From contig CM066292.1 of NCBI GenBank assembly GCA_033816765.1, positions 1,922,001 through 1,986,000 on the forward strand: DNA of 64,000 bases, given 5' to 3'. Shown here piece by piece: positions 33,767-45,344 of this stretch (the stretch's first letter is position 1; every line of letters begins with the position of its first letter). This DNA comes from Nothopassalora personata. Its lineage: Eukaryota; Ascomycota; Dothideomycetes; Mycosphaerellales; Mycosphaerellaceae. A model generated the notes under the pieces. That model worked only from the letters and a program-made list of their open reading frames with translations, searched no databases and was not told the origin of the DNA. The translations under genes were made by a program, and so were the position numbers.

Positions 33767-34615
33767 CGTGGCGAGCGGTTGGTAGTGTACTGTCGTTGAG
33801 GTGAATGATGAGGGTCGGACATGAGAGAGCGACCTGAAACTTGACACGCACGCGGTCTTTCGCACAGGAGATCTCGCGGAGAGCTCAGGGTTAGACGGCA
33901 GAAAACCAATCGGCTACTGCCGAGGCTAGCTGCGGACTGCATATGCCACGAGGCTTCTCCTCTTACCACTTCAGTCGCAAGGGCGATGTGAACCTGCGCA
34001 GAGTGCTCTTAGCAGCTCGGGCGTATACAAGCTTGTTGAAGCGAAGCGTGCGCGCCTCCACTGGTTACGCTACAAGCAAGTACTGCGCGGCCGTGTGGCT
34101 ATCGTCGGAAATAAAAGAGTACCGACCGAGTCGTTGTGTGTAGTTGTTGATCACCAGACATATATCCCGACTGGCAGGTGAGAAACAAGAGGGCGATGCG
34201 AGCTGCGGGTTGACCTGATCATAATTCTGCACGCCCTGGCCCTTTACATGGTCTCAATATGTACTTGCAAGCAAGCTCCTGCTTGTGGCGTTCACTTCCA
34301 ATTTGCAAGGGAAGCGGCTTTCGTGTATGCGAGAAGTTCACTCCACTTCAGCTGTCACGTTTGAGCCGCTGACCTGCGCTAATAGTACTCATGTATTATT
34401 ATAAGAAGGTGAAGGTGCGTTTCTGCAGCCTGCCGTTAGCGTATCCTCCTAGCGACTGTCTATGACTGGCTGCCGTCTTGTGCGGGGAATCCCCGCCTCC
34501 CAATTCCTGTGGAGCCGAGATCAAACCTTCCTCCACTGCCCCCAAACTTTCCGCGCTCGACGGTCGGGGTACCCACTTTGCCACTCTCGCAATCGCAGGC
34601 CGCCTGGACACCGTT
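33767..34615. other. Divergent promoter between the p24 and zinc-finger genes
   Basis: 849 bases of shared upstream sequence. The open frame leading into the zinc-finger gene begins upstream of its first ATG without another ATG. No separate gene is visible. Confidence 0.5.
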
Positions 34616-37461
34616 ATGGAGTACCCTTCTCCCGGTTCGTCGATGCGACCACCTTCCACCGTGGTCGCGGGTGCCGACGACGAGCAGACCGGTGAACCCG
34701 CGCAGAAGCGCCCTCGCACCTCTGAAGGCAACTCAACTCCCGATGCATCGACATCGACGCCCAGCGGAAGCAACGGCAACACGTCTAACAACGTCCGGCT
34801 GTACAGCTGCGGCAGGTGTTCGAAGAGCTATGCAAGGCTCGATCACTTGAGTCGCCATGTGCGCATGCACACCCAGGAAAAGCCGTACGCGTGCTCTTGT
34901 CTATTGTCTACCGTATATCTCCGAGATATCGACTGATTTTCATCGTCCTTCATAGTTATCAATGTCGAGTCTGCACCAAAGCATTTGCTCGAGCTGACCT
35001 GCTGAAGAGGCATACTCTTGGGCACAACAAAGATGATCCTCAGTCAAAGCCAACAATCGTCCAGCATAGTCGTGTTTCGCAAGCATGCGAGGCTTGCGCT
35101 GGACTTCATTTGAAGTGCGAAGAAGAGAAGCCGTGCAAGCGATGTACTAAGAAAGGCATTACCTGCAACTACACGCCTGCCTACCCATCAAATGAGATGC
35201 AGAGGTCGTCGCCACCCGAGAATCAGTCCTCTCAAGACCAGCAGCAACAACAGCAACAGCACCAGCAATGGTCCAACGGGAATGTTCAACATACGCAGAA
35301 CATGAATGCCATGACACCGATGCATCAGATGTCGCCGCCGCACCTACAGCAGAGGAACTCATTCGGCCCAGTAGGCCCATTGCCACCCATGCAGATGGCA
35401 GAATCAACGCCACAGCCACCTCCTCAGGCTCAGATGGCAATCGATCCTGCCATGCTACCGCCGCAGACGCCTGGTCCTATGTTCGACTACCTTCGTGATA
35501 AAATGATGCCACAGGTGGGTCAGCCGAGCAGTGGCATGCAAGTCATCGACTATCAGAATGGCCCATGGACGCCGCGGGAGCTGTTCGATTTTGGTGTAGA
35601 CACTAACATGGAGCTGAATGATTTGGACCTGAGCTTTCTCGATACTTACAACAACGCGAACCCCTTTGATCTGCGCACTCCGAGCATAGGGTTTCCAACG
35701 ACAGGCTCCGACATCATGCCAAGTTATGCATCTGCACCCATGCCCGTGGCACCAATAGACACCAACGCACTCCCGAAAGCATCAGTCTGGCGCTTCCGAC
35801 CTTTGTCTAAGGATTCTGGCAGCGCAGAGCAGGAGAATCTGTCCCTGCCAACGCCTACTAGTCTTGACATTGATAGACGGGTCACGACCGAGCCACTGTC
35901 TCAAACATCGCGAGACAAGATCTTGGCGATGATATTAAGTACGTGCAAACCGAACAGCATACCTCGAGCTGTCGCTTGCTTCCCATCAATTGGGCTTCTG
36001 GACAGTCTGTTCCAGTTTTCTTTGACCTCTCCAGGCTCACACGCAAAGCACTGGATACACGCGCCAACGCTGCTCGCTGGCCAGACACGACCAGAAGTGC
36101 TTGCAGCTATCGTTGCAGCTGGTGCAGTACTGACGCCGGATTCGTCGATCCGCAAAGTCGGATACGCAATTCAGGAAGCAATCAGAACTGCCGTGCAGGT
36201 ACAGGTGGAAGAAGACAACACTCTTATGCGAGACCTGCAAATCATGCAAGCATCCCTACTACAGCTGAAGATCGGCTTGTGGAGTGGCGACTCTCGCAAG
36301 ATGGAACTTGCCGAAGGATTTCAGCAAGTGCTCGTGACGATGGGTCGACGTGGCGGCCTCTTCCGGCGAGGCACATACGAGCGGATCGTTCCATATTCTG
36401 AGGATCAAGGTAAAGTCCTCGAGCAGAAGTGGCGACAATGGGTGGAGCAAGAGTCACGCAAGCGCTTTGCACTGCACCTATTCCGACATGATCTCGAGGC
36501 CTCGGTGTCATTGCTCAGCAGCCCCTTGATCTCGTACGCCGAGCTATACCTACCACTACCAGAGTCTGAAGATCTATGGCACGCTCCATCGGCGAACTCT
36601 TGGAAAGCTACGTACATGCGCAATCCAGGACCGAGACATGAGCGTCAACCCTCGCTAGTGGACTGCATTCAGGATCTTGACATCCTCGCTGTCCGAGACA
36701 TATTCGTAGATCAGCGCCAAGCCTCAATGGCAGTCCTCGGTGCTGCATGGCGCATGATCTGGGAGTACAGACAGCTTGACTCGTCCATGAAGGATTACAA
36801 CAACCAGTGGCGAAACTCACTGCTGATGAATAGCCGCCATTCAGAACTTACCAAGCTACTCCAATGCTTCCGAATGAGCTCCGTCGAGGACACGAAGGTG
36901 ACACTCATCGTAGAGCTTCTACTGATGCATCTGCACATGTCTCTAGATGACGTACAACTGTTTGCCGGAGTAGAAGGGGAGGATGAGTCGCGTAGAGTAT
37001 ACCCATCGCTCGTACAGTGGACGCGAACCCCGACGGCACGCCAAGCCTTATGGCATGCCGGCCAAGTCCTGAGGGCTGCTCGTAACCTGCGACCAGGTCT
37101 GATCTGCGACTTCGCCGCTATCGCCGTCTACCAAGCAAGTCTAGCATTCTGGTCGTACGGGATCATCACCCGAGCGACCGAGCCCGGACCTATGGCCAAC
37201 CACAATCCAACAGCTTTCCTTGATGGCGGCGATGACAACGCCGTCAAGCGATGGATCATCAACGGAAAAGGCAATGCCGCCATTCGCACGTGGACAGTCA
37301 AGCCACCAACAGAGGGATCAGCCATGGTTGCCAATCCTGACGAGGTCGTGGGAGCTGTGGTCGCTACCATGCGGCAAAACCATAACGAAACGAGGAATCC
37401 GCCACTAGTCGACAATTTGATCAACATCATGGAAGGTTTGAGGAAAGCAACCAGGACTTGA
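34616..37461 (+). CDS. Transcription factor with two C2H2 fingers plus a Zn2Cys6 cluster
   Basis: Exons 34616-34884 and 34956-37461 give 924 residues. Two C2H2 fingers run in tandem at about residues 65-113. The first is [20 protein letters not shown] followed by H. The second, rejoined by splicing, starts EKPYQCRVC and ends LKRHTLGH. A Zn2Cys6 cluster follows at about 132-160 with exact C-x2-C-x6-C-x5-C-x2-C-x6-C spacing ([17 protein letters not shown]). Next comes a Gln/Pro/Met-rich linker with a polyGln run, then the fungal-specific middle homology domain to the C-terminus. The donor at AAGCC|GTACGC was preferred to one 5 bases later because it gives EKPYQC. The combination marks a known ascomycete class of regulators; target genes cannot be read. 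Confidence 0.92.
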
Positions 37462-37907
37462 TAATCTGTTCTGGATCGCGTTGATCACACCAGGACCACG
37501 AGAGAGCACCGTTTTGGGTATCGGCCGCACGCTCGAGCTGGCTCCGACGCTGCGCCGTTCTGAGTCACGAGGCGTGGTGTGCTTTCCACGAGTGATGCCA
37601 GCATCCACGCGTCCTTGGACTGAGAGAAGCGCAACTCTGCTCACGACGGACGTCGAGACACACACGGTACCGATCATGCTGTCACGCCACGGAAAATACC
37701 ATCGCCTGCGCAGTCATGTTTTGCGCACACACGATGATGTTCAACCCCTCGGAAGACTGCGAAATAGCACTTTGGGCTCCGATCAGCTCATATCCCTTTC
37801 ACAGTACTCGAATCGTACCATATTGTACAGCATATGGCCTATCTGCAATTGTAATTACAAAGCTGCAGTAATCGTGAAATCACGACAGTCACGGCCGCGG
37901 TATTTGC
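37462..37907. other. Spacer between convergent genes
   Basis: 3' flanks of the zinc-finger and F-box-like genes. No gene seen. Confidence 0.55.
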
Positions 37908-39104
37908 TCACCGCTTGGCTTTCACCTTAGCCGCTATTACTTCCATCAGCGCATCATACTCGCGCATATCCTCTCCCAGCATGAAACCCTCCAGATTCAG
38001 CTCATAATCCTTACTTGGCGCATCTTCCGAATTTCGATCCCGTGGTGCCTACCATACCCAAAAACCCTCAGATGCGGATCGTCCTTCAGTCTCTTCTGTA
38101 TCGCCTTGACCTTGCCCGACTTGGCACCTTCGGCGCCGCAGTTTGCTATTCTTGGCGTGATCTCTAATGATGTGAGGCCAAATCTACTGTGTTGCAGAAT
38201 CTTGAACAAATCCGCCCACTTGAGGCCGTATTTCGCTTCGATGCCACTGAAGACAGTGTTTCGCGTGCAGAGACAGCGGTCGAAGCTCAGGCTGCTGAGT
38301 CCTGCGGCGTGGCCAGATACGAATGCGATTAGGTTTGGGGTCGAAGGCTACCAGACTTAGGTCGAGCGTACTTAGTAGAAGAAGATCTTCTCGCCGGAGT
38401 GCCATGCCAGCAAAAAGTGTTTTGGGAAGTCCAGGCAGTCCATCTGTTGCGGACAACTTCAATGAGGTGGCGGCGTCGAGATGGTTGAAGAACCATCCGT
38501 GCATGCAGGACAGGAAAGCGAGATATCCTGGAAACGTCTCTATCATCCAGCCGGCTCCCTTTGACGATCCCCAGATTGACAGAGTCACTCGCTGGAGACG
38601 TCGCAAGCAGCTTTGGGAGACAGGGTTGAGGAATGAGGTCGTCCCTCGCGGCGGTAGGTCCACGATCTCAAGGTCGGAAATCTGCTTGTTCTGCGCGAGT
38701 GCCATCCACGTCTCAGCCATTAGCGCTCTCCATTTCCACTTTGGTTCTCGTCGGGCAGCATCGTCGTCGAACTCTCCTGCGTCGAAGTCGTAGAAGCCTG
38801 TAGTTTGACCGCCTGTCGAGGGATCCACGCACCAGTCTTCGCTTGCGTAGTCGAAGACGAACCGTATTCTGGCCGTTCGTAGTTTGAGCAGGGACTGGCC
38901 TTGCAGTAGCTTTCTCGCGGCTATGGGCAATGTCGAGCTTCCCTTGGGTCCCCACAAACGGCCTCTGGTTACCCTTCCATCATCAGCTGGGCTGGCGTGG
39001 CCTTCGAAGGAGATTGTTGTAAGGTATTGGCTATGCTTCTTTGCCAAGTTCAGGGCGATGTTGGCCTCGTGTGTCCTGTTGGTGACGCGCAGAACCCTGA
39101 AAAC
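37908..39104 (-). CDS. F-box-like/leucine-rich-type protein; 5' end unresolved, frame break near the 3' end
   Basis: A recognisable coding body starts at a likely acceptor at 39105 with VFRVLRVTNRTHEANIALNL, then QYLTTISFEGHASPADDG and WRALMAETWMALAQNKQISD. It resembles the post-F-box part of Dothideomycete F-box proteins. An intron at 38371-38302 (branch CCTAATC) joins REDLLLLR to LSSLSFDRCLCTRNTVF, which continues to HLRVFGYGRHHGIEIR. There the frame would end at 37997. A neighbouring frame carries on with NSEDAPSKDYELNLEGFMLG to a stop at 37908, so either a frameshift near 38025-38040 or a small intron lies there. The F-box exon itself was not found; open frame continues upstream to 39491 but without family resemblance. 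F-box proteins recruit substrates to SCF ubiquitin ligases. Confidence 0.5.
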
Positions 39105-39764
39105 CTGTCGAAGTAAGCACTCTCCAAGGCTTGAGTTGGTAGCAGAAAGCGGCAGCACTTCTGTAGCAGGGCGGTGGTCTTGACAAGATGTTCCAGTCGT
39201 TAGGTTCGCCGTCAGCACAAGGCTCTTTCGATGACGAACGGCGATCAGCAATGTTGCACAATGTGCCTCGCCGACGTGTAGAGTGAGGAAAGGTGTTCTG
39301 GGCAGCAGCCCGGATCCACTACTTCGGGTAGTCTCCCAAAACCGGGATCGACGATAAGACGGCGGCCACGAGCTTCCGGAGCAAGCCACGGCACGCGACA
39401 TTGACAGATGCCAGTCCCGCGCGCATGCAGCACAACGGCGCCTGCAAATCATGCTCTTGTGTCGGAGGTGATTGTTCTTCTTCGCACTCAAATCCCCTTT
39501 GCTTTGTTAGTCCAACGTGGATGCGTACCGCTTCCTCGCACAGATCGACAGCGCTCGCTGGAGCCTCCAAATTTGTTCTTGCCAAAACCAACCGAGAATA
39601 AAAAGACGAGACGTTGTTGATATGTTTCCATAGGTCAGTAGCTCGGCATGGCTATTGAGCTCAATTCCCACAATCCCATGCAATACCAACCACGGATCAC
39701 CTGCAATCCCCCTCAAGCATCAGCTCACACATCGTCCCGCGCTCCAACACGACACAACCACAGC

Positions 39765-41924
39765 TCACAACTCCCTCAAAACCGCCTGTCCAGCCTGCCC
39801 CACAAGACCGGCATACGTACTCCAGAGCACGCCCTTCAGAATACTCTCGCCCTCACTCTCCACCCACTGCCCGGCCTTAACCAACTTCTCCCTCCAAAAA
39901 GCCTTCTCATGTTCCTCCAGCTCATGCCAATGCTTCGCATTTACATCCTTCTGCAAGTATTTCTCCTTCTCTGGGTGAACGTGAACCTCGACACCGTCGC
40001 CATCCGGCACGTCGCGAATAATGACAGCAGTGGCTTGCGCGTCTTCAGGCGATGAGTGGTGCTCAGCGAGAGCGGAGCGGAGATTCTGGGCTGTTGCGGA
40101 CGGAATGTCCGGCGTAACTTTGGAATAGCCAGCGCGGTTGTAGCCAGCGCGGGCCGGCATGTCGAGGAAGTCCTTGACGCTTTGTGGGAGAAAGCTCAAG
40201 GGGCCGACGTCCGATTCGGCGAAGCCTGAGCTGAAGGCTGTGAGGAGGAATGCGGTGACCAAGACGACGACCTGTGGTGAGGTTGTTAGCTGGGGAAACA
40301 CGACAGTTGCTCAGACGCCTGACGGTTTGTAAAGCACGAAACTCTTGGCTGCGTCGTCCTTTGGAGTTGGATGGACTTACTGAGATAACCAGTATGTACG
40401 CTCCTGTCCAGAAGTGCCGGTCGTTCGGGTGACTGAGAACGTAGCGCGAGTCACCCTTCTTCGGCTCGAGTGGTTGCAGTGGAAATGTATCGATCACGAC
40501 CGTGTTGCCAATGCTTGTAGACGCAAGACGCACATACTGTGGTCCTGGGTGCTCTCTCTTGACTGGTTGACCGTTGCTGCTAGTGGTAGGTTGATCATGT
40601 GCTCGTACAGGTGAATGAAACGGTGCCCAGACCACCTTCGTGATCACCTGCTTATGGACATCGCGTAAGGTGAGGAAGCTGCGAATGGACGAGCAGGTAT
40701 CAGTAGCAGCCTGGTAATCTACGGTGTAGATCTCAATACTGTTGTCTTGGCCTGCCACAGCAAGAACAAACTGCTGATTGCCTTTTTTGTCAGCATCCAG
40801 GGCACAGATGTCGAGGCCGTTAGCTTGCTTGATGCGTGAGGGTAGCTTCTTCTCGCCCATATACAGGGCAGGGCCTGTAGGGTATCTGCGTAGCACATGA
40901 TTAGCACGCATCAATTGCCATGGGTGAAGCGCAGAGCGAGTCGTGCATTGCACCATCCCCAAACAATGGCTATGCTCTGAGGTCCCAAAATGACTCACAG
41001 GTGAAATATGCGCAGCTCTGCACCAGTCTTGCCAGGTCTATTGACCACGGCAACGAGATTCTGCGAGTTGAGGAATCTCAAGCACCTATACTTGGCTCGA
41101 CTGCCAGCTTTCTGGAAGTCATCCCCGTGTGGCATCTGGTGCACGCGTCGTGGTCCATTAGGCCGCTTCTCCACCTTCTTCTTGTCGAAGTCATACTTGA
41201 ACGTCTGCTCGTAGATGTTGTAGTCGTCGCAGTAGGCTACGCTGAACTCATCCACGTCCGTGTTGGCAATATCCAAATCTGCCGCCTCTTGCTTATCGGG
41301 GAGCTCGTTTCGCGTCAGGATGTCGGCTGGTTGCGGGATGGTGACTGTTGCATCGAACACAACGACCTCGTTCTGCTTGCCCAAGGAGGATGCGATGGCG
41401 CCGATGCGGCGGTTTGGACGGTCGCTTTGAGGTCGAGACACCGGTGAGAGACGCGTGAGGCGTTGATACTTTTCCTGGCGTGGCCCTTTGAGTGATTTGA
41501 AGACGGAGCCCTGACCCAGCGGCTTGATGGTCGCTTTCTCCTCGGTGGAATCTGTTTTCTGACGCTTCCGAGGCGGGTATGTGATCTCTATCGCTCTGAA
41601 ATGCTCATTGGTGCCTTGGTCCTGCTTGCTCTGGGCGGAGTTGATGCCTGCGTAGGTGATCAGGCCATTCTTAGTCGCCAAACTCGCTATTGATTGAGGC
41701 GAATCCTCTTCTCTCGACAGGTCGATTTCGGCGGCAGTCTCGATAAGAGCCCGGTTGTTGACGTCGAGTAGGCTAATCTGGTTAGGGATGCCGCTTTTGC
41801 TCTCTCCACCACCTCCAGCGACAAGGAGGTAGCCACGGTTGTAGGGGTCGAATTCGGCGCTATAGATGGGATAGCGCAGGGTGTGTTTTGCGTAGGAGAC
41901 ATCCGAGTTCATCATGGGAGGCAT
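39765..41924 (-). CDS. sec12: Sec12-type guanine nucleotide exchange factor for Sar1
   Basis: Exons 41924-40999, 40885-40381 and 40271-39765 give 645 residues. The N-terminal cytosolic part is a WD-type beta propeller. It has the Sec12 signature HTLRYPIYSAEFDPYNRGYL followed by LVAGGGGESKSGIPNQISLL, the loop region equivalent to the potassium-binding K loop. ALDADKKGNQQFVLAVAGQD and HKQVITKVVWAPFH are later blades. The second intron lies inside the single transmembrane helix (AYILVIS|VVVLVTAFLLTAF, about residues 469-492). The lumenal tail is about 150 residues and holds a conserved-looking C-terminal part (HWHELEEHEKAFWREKLV). Sec12 loads Sar1 with GTP on the ER and starts COPII budding. The start is the first in-frame ATG matching the family; the longer upstream frame is rejected. 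Confidence 0.93.
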
Positions 41925-42367
41925 GCCGTTGGGAGTATAGGATGGCTTGCTGCGATCGAAGCAAGGGAAGGGGGGGGGGGGGCGCTTCTGAGGAAGGGTC
42001 GGGTGATTGAGATGTGTAAACATGTGAGAGCTAGAAGGTGTTATCGAAGACGGAAGCGGCCACCTACGGACATGCGATTGATCTTCTCGGACGGAGAGAG
42101 CTAACGGTAGCATGGAAAGTAGACATTTCGACTTAGCACTACGACTCGCTCCTTCATAACGATTGTGCATCTGTACTACCAACATTGGCATCTCAGCATC
42201 TCGCACAGTCGCGAGTCTCCAAGCGTCTTGCTCGCGGTGGTCATCAAAGACCCTGCTACAGTACAAACACGGACTGCACTCCGCATCGTCGGGTACGTCT
42301 TGGCGGGAAGCTACAACATTTTCTCGTGCACATCTCACCTCGTCACCTACATATCGATGTAGCACAA
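41925..42367. promoter_or_regulatory. Divergent promoter between sec12 and fcf2
   Basis: 443 bases between two divergent starts, presumably a shared bidirectional promoter. A run of 13 G lies at 41970-41982. The sec12 reading frame stays open across much of this spacer on the minus strand but contains no family sequence. Confidence 0.5.
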
Positions 42368-43305
42368 ATGGCGGCCTCATCAGTGGACTCGTTTCACACT
42401 GCGCAAGACACGGTCGATGATGACCTGACCGACGAGCAGATCGAGGAGCTTCTCGCTCGCGCCACAGAACGCCTGAAGGAAAAGGCAAAGGCAAAGCAGA
42501 AAGAGCTAACCAAAAAGACCGACGGACAGCACCTGACTTTCCCACGACTGGACGCAGGCAACCTGGAGAAGCCATATGTCGAAACCAAGGGAGATGTCGC
42601 CAAGGTAGACTCTGCGCGGCTGCTGGAGGACAAGCATCGCAAGCAGGCAAATGGCATCAGGAAGGTCGAAGATCCAATCACGGCGAAGAAACTTGCTGCT
42701 GAGGTACGTCGGGACCTTTCCCTCTCGTGCATACACACATGCCAAGGATGAAATTAATCCCAAATTTCTAATCTTGAGCGGATCAGGGCGCCGTTTTGGT
42801 TGCCCTCCCGCACAAACTGAGAGCCCTCATTCATAGTTACTCTGAGACAGCACTTCCAATGCACACTCATTACTGGACATCGTTGTCGAACATCTGCTGA
42901 CTCGCGGTACAGAAAAGGAAGGCTACCGCTGGCGACAAGTGGTTCGACCTGCCCAAGACCCATCTCACACCCGAGCTCAAGCGCGATCTCCAGCTCATCA
43001 AGATGCGTGGCGTGCTCGACCCTCACCGTCATTACAAGAAAGAGAATGGCAAGATGCAGGCGCCAGAGTATAGTCAAGTTGGCACCATCGTTGAAGGACC
43101 AACCGAGTACTTCACTGGCCGCATCGAGAACAAGAAGCGCAAGCGGACATTTGTTGAGGAAGTGCTGGCTGGCGAGCAGGAGACTCATCGCTTCAAGAGG
43201 AAGTATAACGAGTACCAGAGAAAGACTACCTCAGGCAAGAAGGCATTCTACAAGGATCTGAAAGCAAAGAGAAAGGGTGGAGTCAAGAAGGGCTCTGCTG
43301 GATGA
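42368..43305 (+). CDS. fcf2: rRNA-processing protein Fcf2
   Basis: Exons 42368-42703 and 42913-43305 give 242 residues. An acidic, charged N-terminal half (LTDEQIEELLARATERLKEK) precedes the Fcf2 domain: AGDKWFDLPKTHLTPELKRD, LQLIKMRGVLDPHRHYKKEN, then QVGTIVEGPTEYFTGRI and the basic end HRFKRKYNEYQRKTTSGKK. This is the family found in yeast Fcf2 and animal TdIF2, a nucleolar factor for early pre-rRNA cleavage at A0, A1 and A2 in 40S maturation. The intron of 209 bases is among the longest in the window. It is divergent from sec12 and convergent with the nucleoside phosphorylase gene, with only 74 bases between the two stop codons. Confidence 0.93.
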
Positions 43306-43379
43306 AGCAGGCCTCTGCACCAGCGCCGTTCATGCACCGCATCGCTATGCTGTCATGAATGATACTGCTGTCAAACACC

Positions 43380-44489
43380 TCACAACTCGGACACGATCCG
43401 CAACACCAGGCCTTGCATATCCTTGGCCGCAAGCCGACCAGCCTCGAGGACTTCCTCATGATGTGCCGCACCCAAACCAAGATACTTGTCGAGCTCCTCC
43501 TTCGACATGCCTTGCAGCTCTGGATTGTCTGCTCGCACGGTTGGCTCCAGTACCGACTTGTTCGTCACCAAGCTGAACGCCAGCACCCGCATACCAGAAT
43601 GCCTTGCCACCACAATCTCCGGCACTGTCGACATACCAACCACATCTGCACCCATATTCCGCAGCATTCGACACTCCGCCCGTGTCTCATAAGTCGGACC
43701 CGCCACAAACGCGTACACGCCTTCATGCATCCTCCTCTGGCTCGGCTCCGTCTGTCGCAAGTCTTTCCACGATTTGTACGCCAGCTGGCGTAACCAGATA
43801 TCGTAAGCATCACTCAAAGGCGGGAACCTCACACCGAATTCTTCCTCGTTGGGGCCTCTCAAAGGGTGAAAGCCCACCAGCCCGGCCAGATTCAGGTGAT
43901 CGTTCAGGCAGACAATATCACCCACACTGTACTCCTGGTTCAAACCCCCCGCAGCATTCGTCATGATCATCGTCTCCACCCCAAGGACTTTACAAACTCT
44001 CGTGGCGAATGTGGCGGCTTCCATACTGTGGCCTTCGTAGAAGTGAGCGCGGCCTACGAGGAGGAGGACGGGAACTTTGTTAGGGCCGATTGTGCCGAAG
44101 ATGAGTTTGCCTTCGTGGCCGGCCACTATAATGCGTATTAGCTGTAGATAGAATTGGTGGAGGTAGTGAGAAGAAGTTACCTGTACTCAATGGAAAATTC
44201 GGCACATCCTTATAAGCCCATTCTTCGGTTCCTTCGTTGACGGTTTGTGCGAGACCTCCCAAGCCGCTGCCGCAGACTATTGCTACGCGCGGTTTTGCAA
44301 GATGTGTGGGGAGTTTGAGGCGGAGGAATTCGACTGTCTCAATCGCCTACGGTGGTGTTAGTCAAACAGCTCTCTTGACTGTGCTTCTAATTCCAGGGGA
44401 AGCTGGAGGACCCAGTCTGATGTGTGGATGTACATCACATGATGAAGTGCATTTGTGAAACTTACACGTTCGAAAACGGAAGAGTGCAT
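43380..44489 (-). CDS. Purine nucleoside phosphorylase (PNP/MTAP family, trimeric)
   Basis: Exons 44489-44466, 44346-44181 and 44125-43380 give 311 residues. It catalyses phosphorolysis of inosine/guanosine to the base plus ribose-1-phosphate (purine salvage). Motifs in order: phosphate loop VAIVCGSGLGGLAQ, then VAGHEGKLIFG, the GRAHFYEGH phosphate-binding block, TMIMTNAAGGLN, FVAGPTYETRAECRML with the base-binding Glu, and GADVVGMSTVPEIVVARH. The Met-Ser pair and the NKS (not NDY) stretch are typical of PNP rather than MTAP. Start chosen at 44489 (purine at -3 and family-like length). An in-frame ATG at 44570 would add 27 residues without family resemblance. Divergent from the WD40 gene, convergent with fcf2. 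Confidence 0.92.
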
Positions 44490-45090
44490 TTCGTCGTGGG
44501 CGTCGCCAAAGGTGTGTTTGAGGTGTGTGAAGGAGTGGTAGAGGGATGTTATGTGGTGGAGGACTTCCATCGAGGAACTTATTATGGAAGAGGGCAGCGT
44601 GCTGAGGGTGACCTAGGCATTTGGCGGCGATACCTTGTGGATGTTGTTTGCCATGTGATCGGGGGATGTCACGGTCCTCGCGGAGGTGAAGCTTGTGCCC
44701 TGTGGTGAGAGGCGGAGATGGCCGATGGCGATCTTCTGAGACCAAGAACTCTTTGACGGGAAGATGGATGCAGCATCGACTACATGGTAGCCATATTGTT
44801 TCTTGGTAGCAGGTCATCTGGCATCACGTTTCACGATACATCTGTCCATGGAGGAGAAGTGTCAAATGTAGTGCCATGCATTCGCTTTCAGTCATCCATC
44901 TGCAAGGCACAAAATCTTACTTGAACTCCAGAGCTCTTTCTCAGAACATCCAACTCACCATATTTCACGGCTGAGCAGCACATTCTGTAGGCACTGAGCT
45001 CGTAAGTGCCATCTCTCATTGCACTTCAGCTTCGCTCTCTAGCACGATCTGTACTGCTATCTAGCACCCGCACAGTCCTTGGGAAGAAGG
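44490..45090. other. Divergent promoter between PNP and the WD40 gene
   Basis: 601 bases of shared upstream sequence. The nucleoside-phosphorylase frame is open to an earlier ATG at 44570. No separate gene seen. Confidence 0.5.
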
Positions 45091-45305
45091 ATGGCCGACC
45101 ACGAGGAAGACGTTGAGATCGAGCAGGATGATGAGCTGCAAAAGTTCTTGGGCACCGCGAGCTTCGGCAAGCAGTCGCGAGAGGCCAATATACAGAGACA
45201 GATTGATCTGAGCAAGCGGCCTGCTGCGAAAAGTGAGCCAGGACCTGCAGACAGCGGTGCGAAGGATGAGAATCAAGAGAAGGACTCAGACAAGGACGAG
45301 GATTC

Positions 45306-45344
<39 letters not shown>

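Noticed and set aside
41925..42650. A 242-codon upstream extension of the sec12 frame
   Set aside because: The extension is Arg/Ser/Pro-rich, overlaps the fcf2 first exon on the other strand, and Sec12 proteins begin near the chosen Met.
44490..44570. A longer start for purine nucleoside phosphorylase at 44570
   Set aside because: It adds 27 residues with no family resemblance and a weaker start context; kept only as an alternative.
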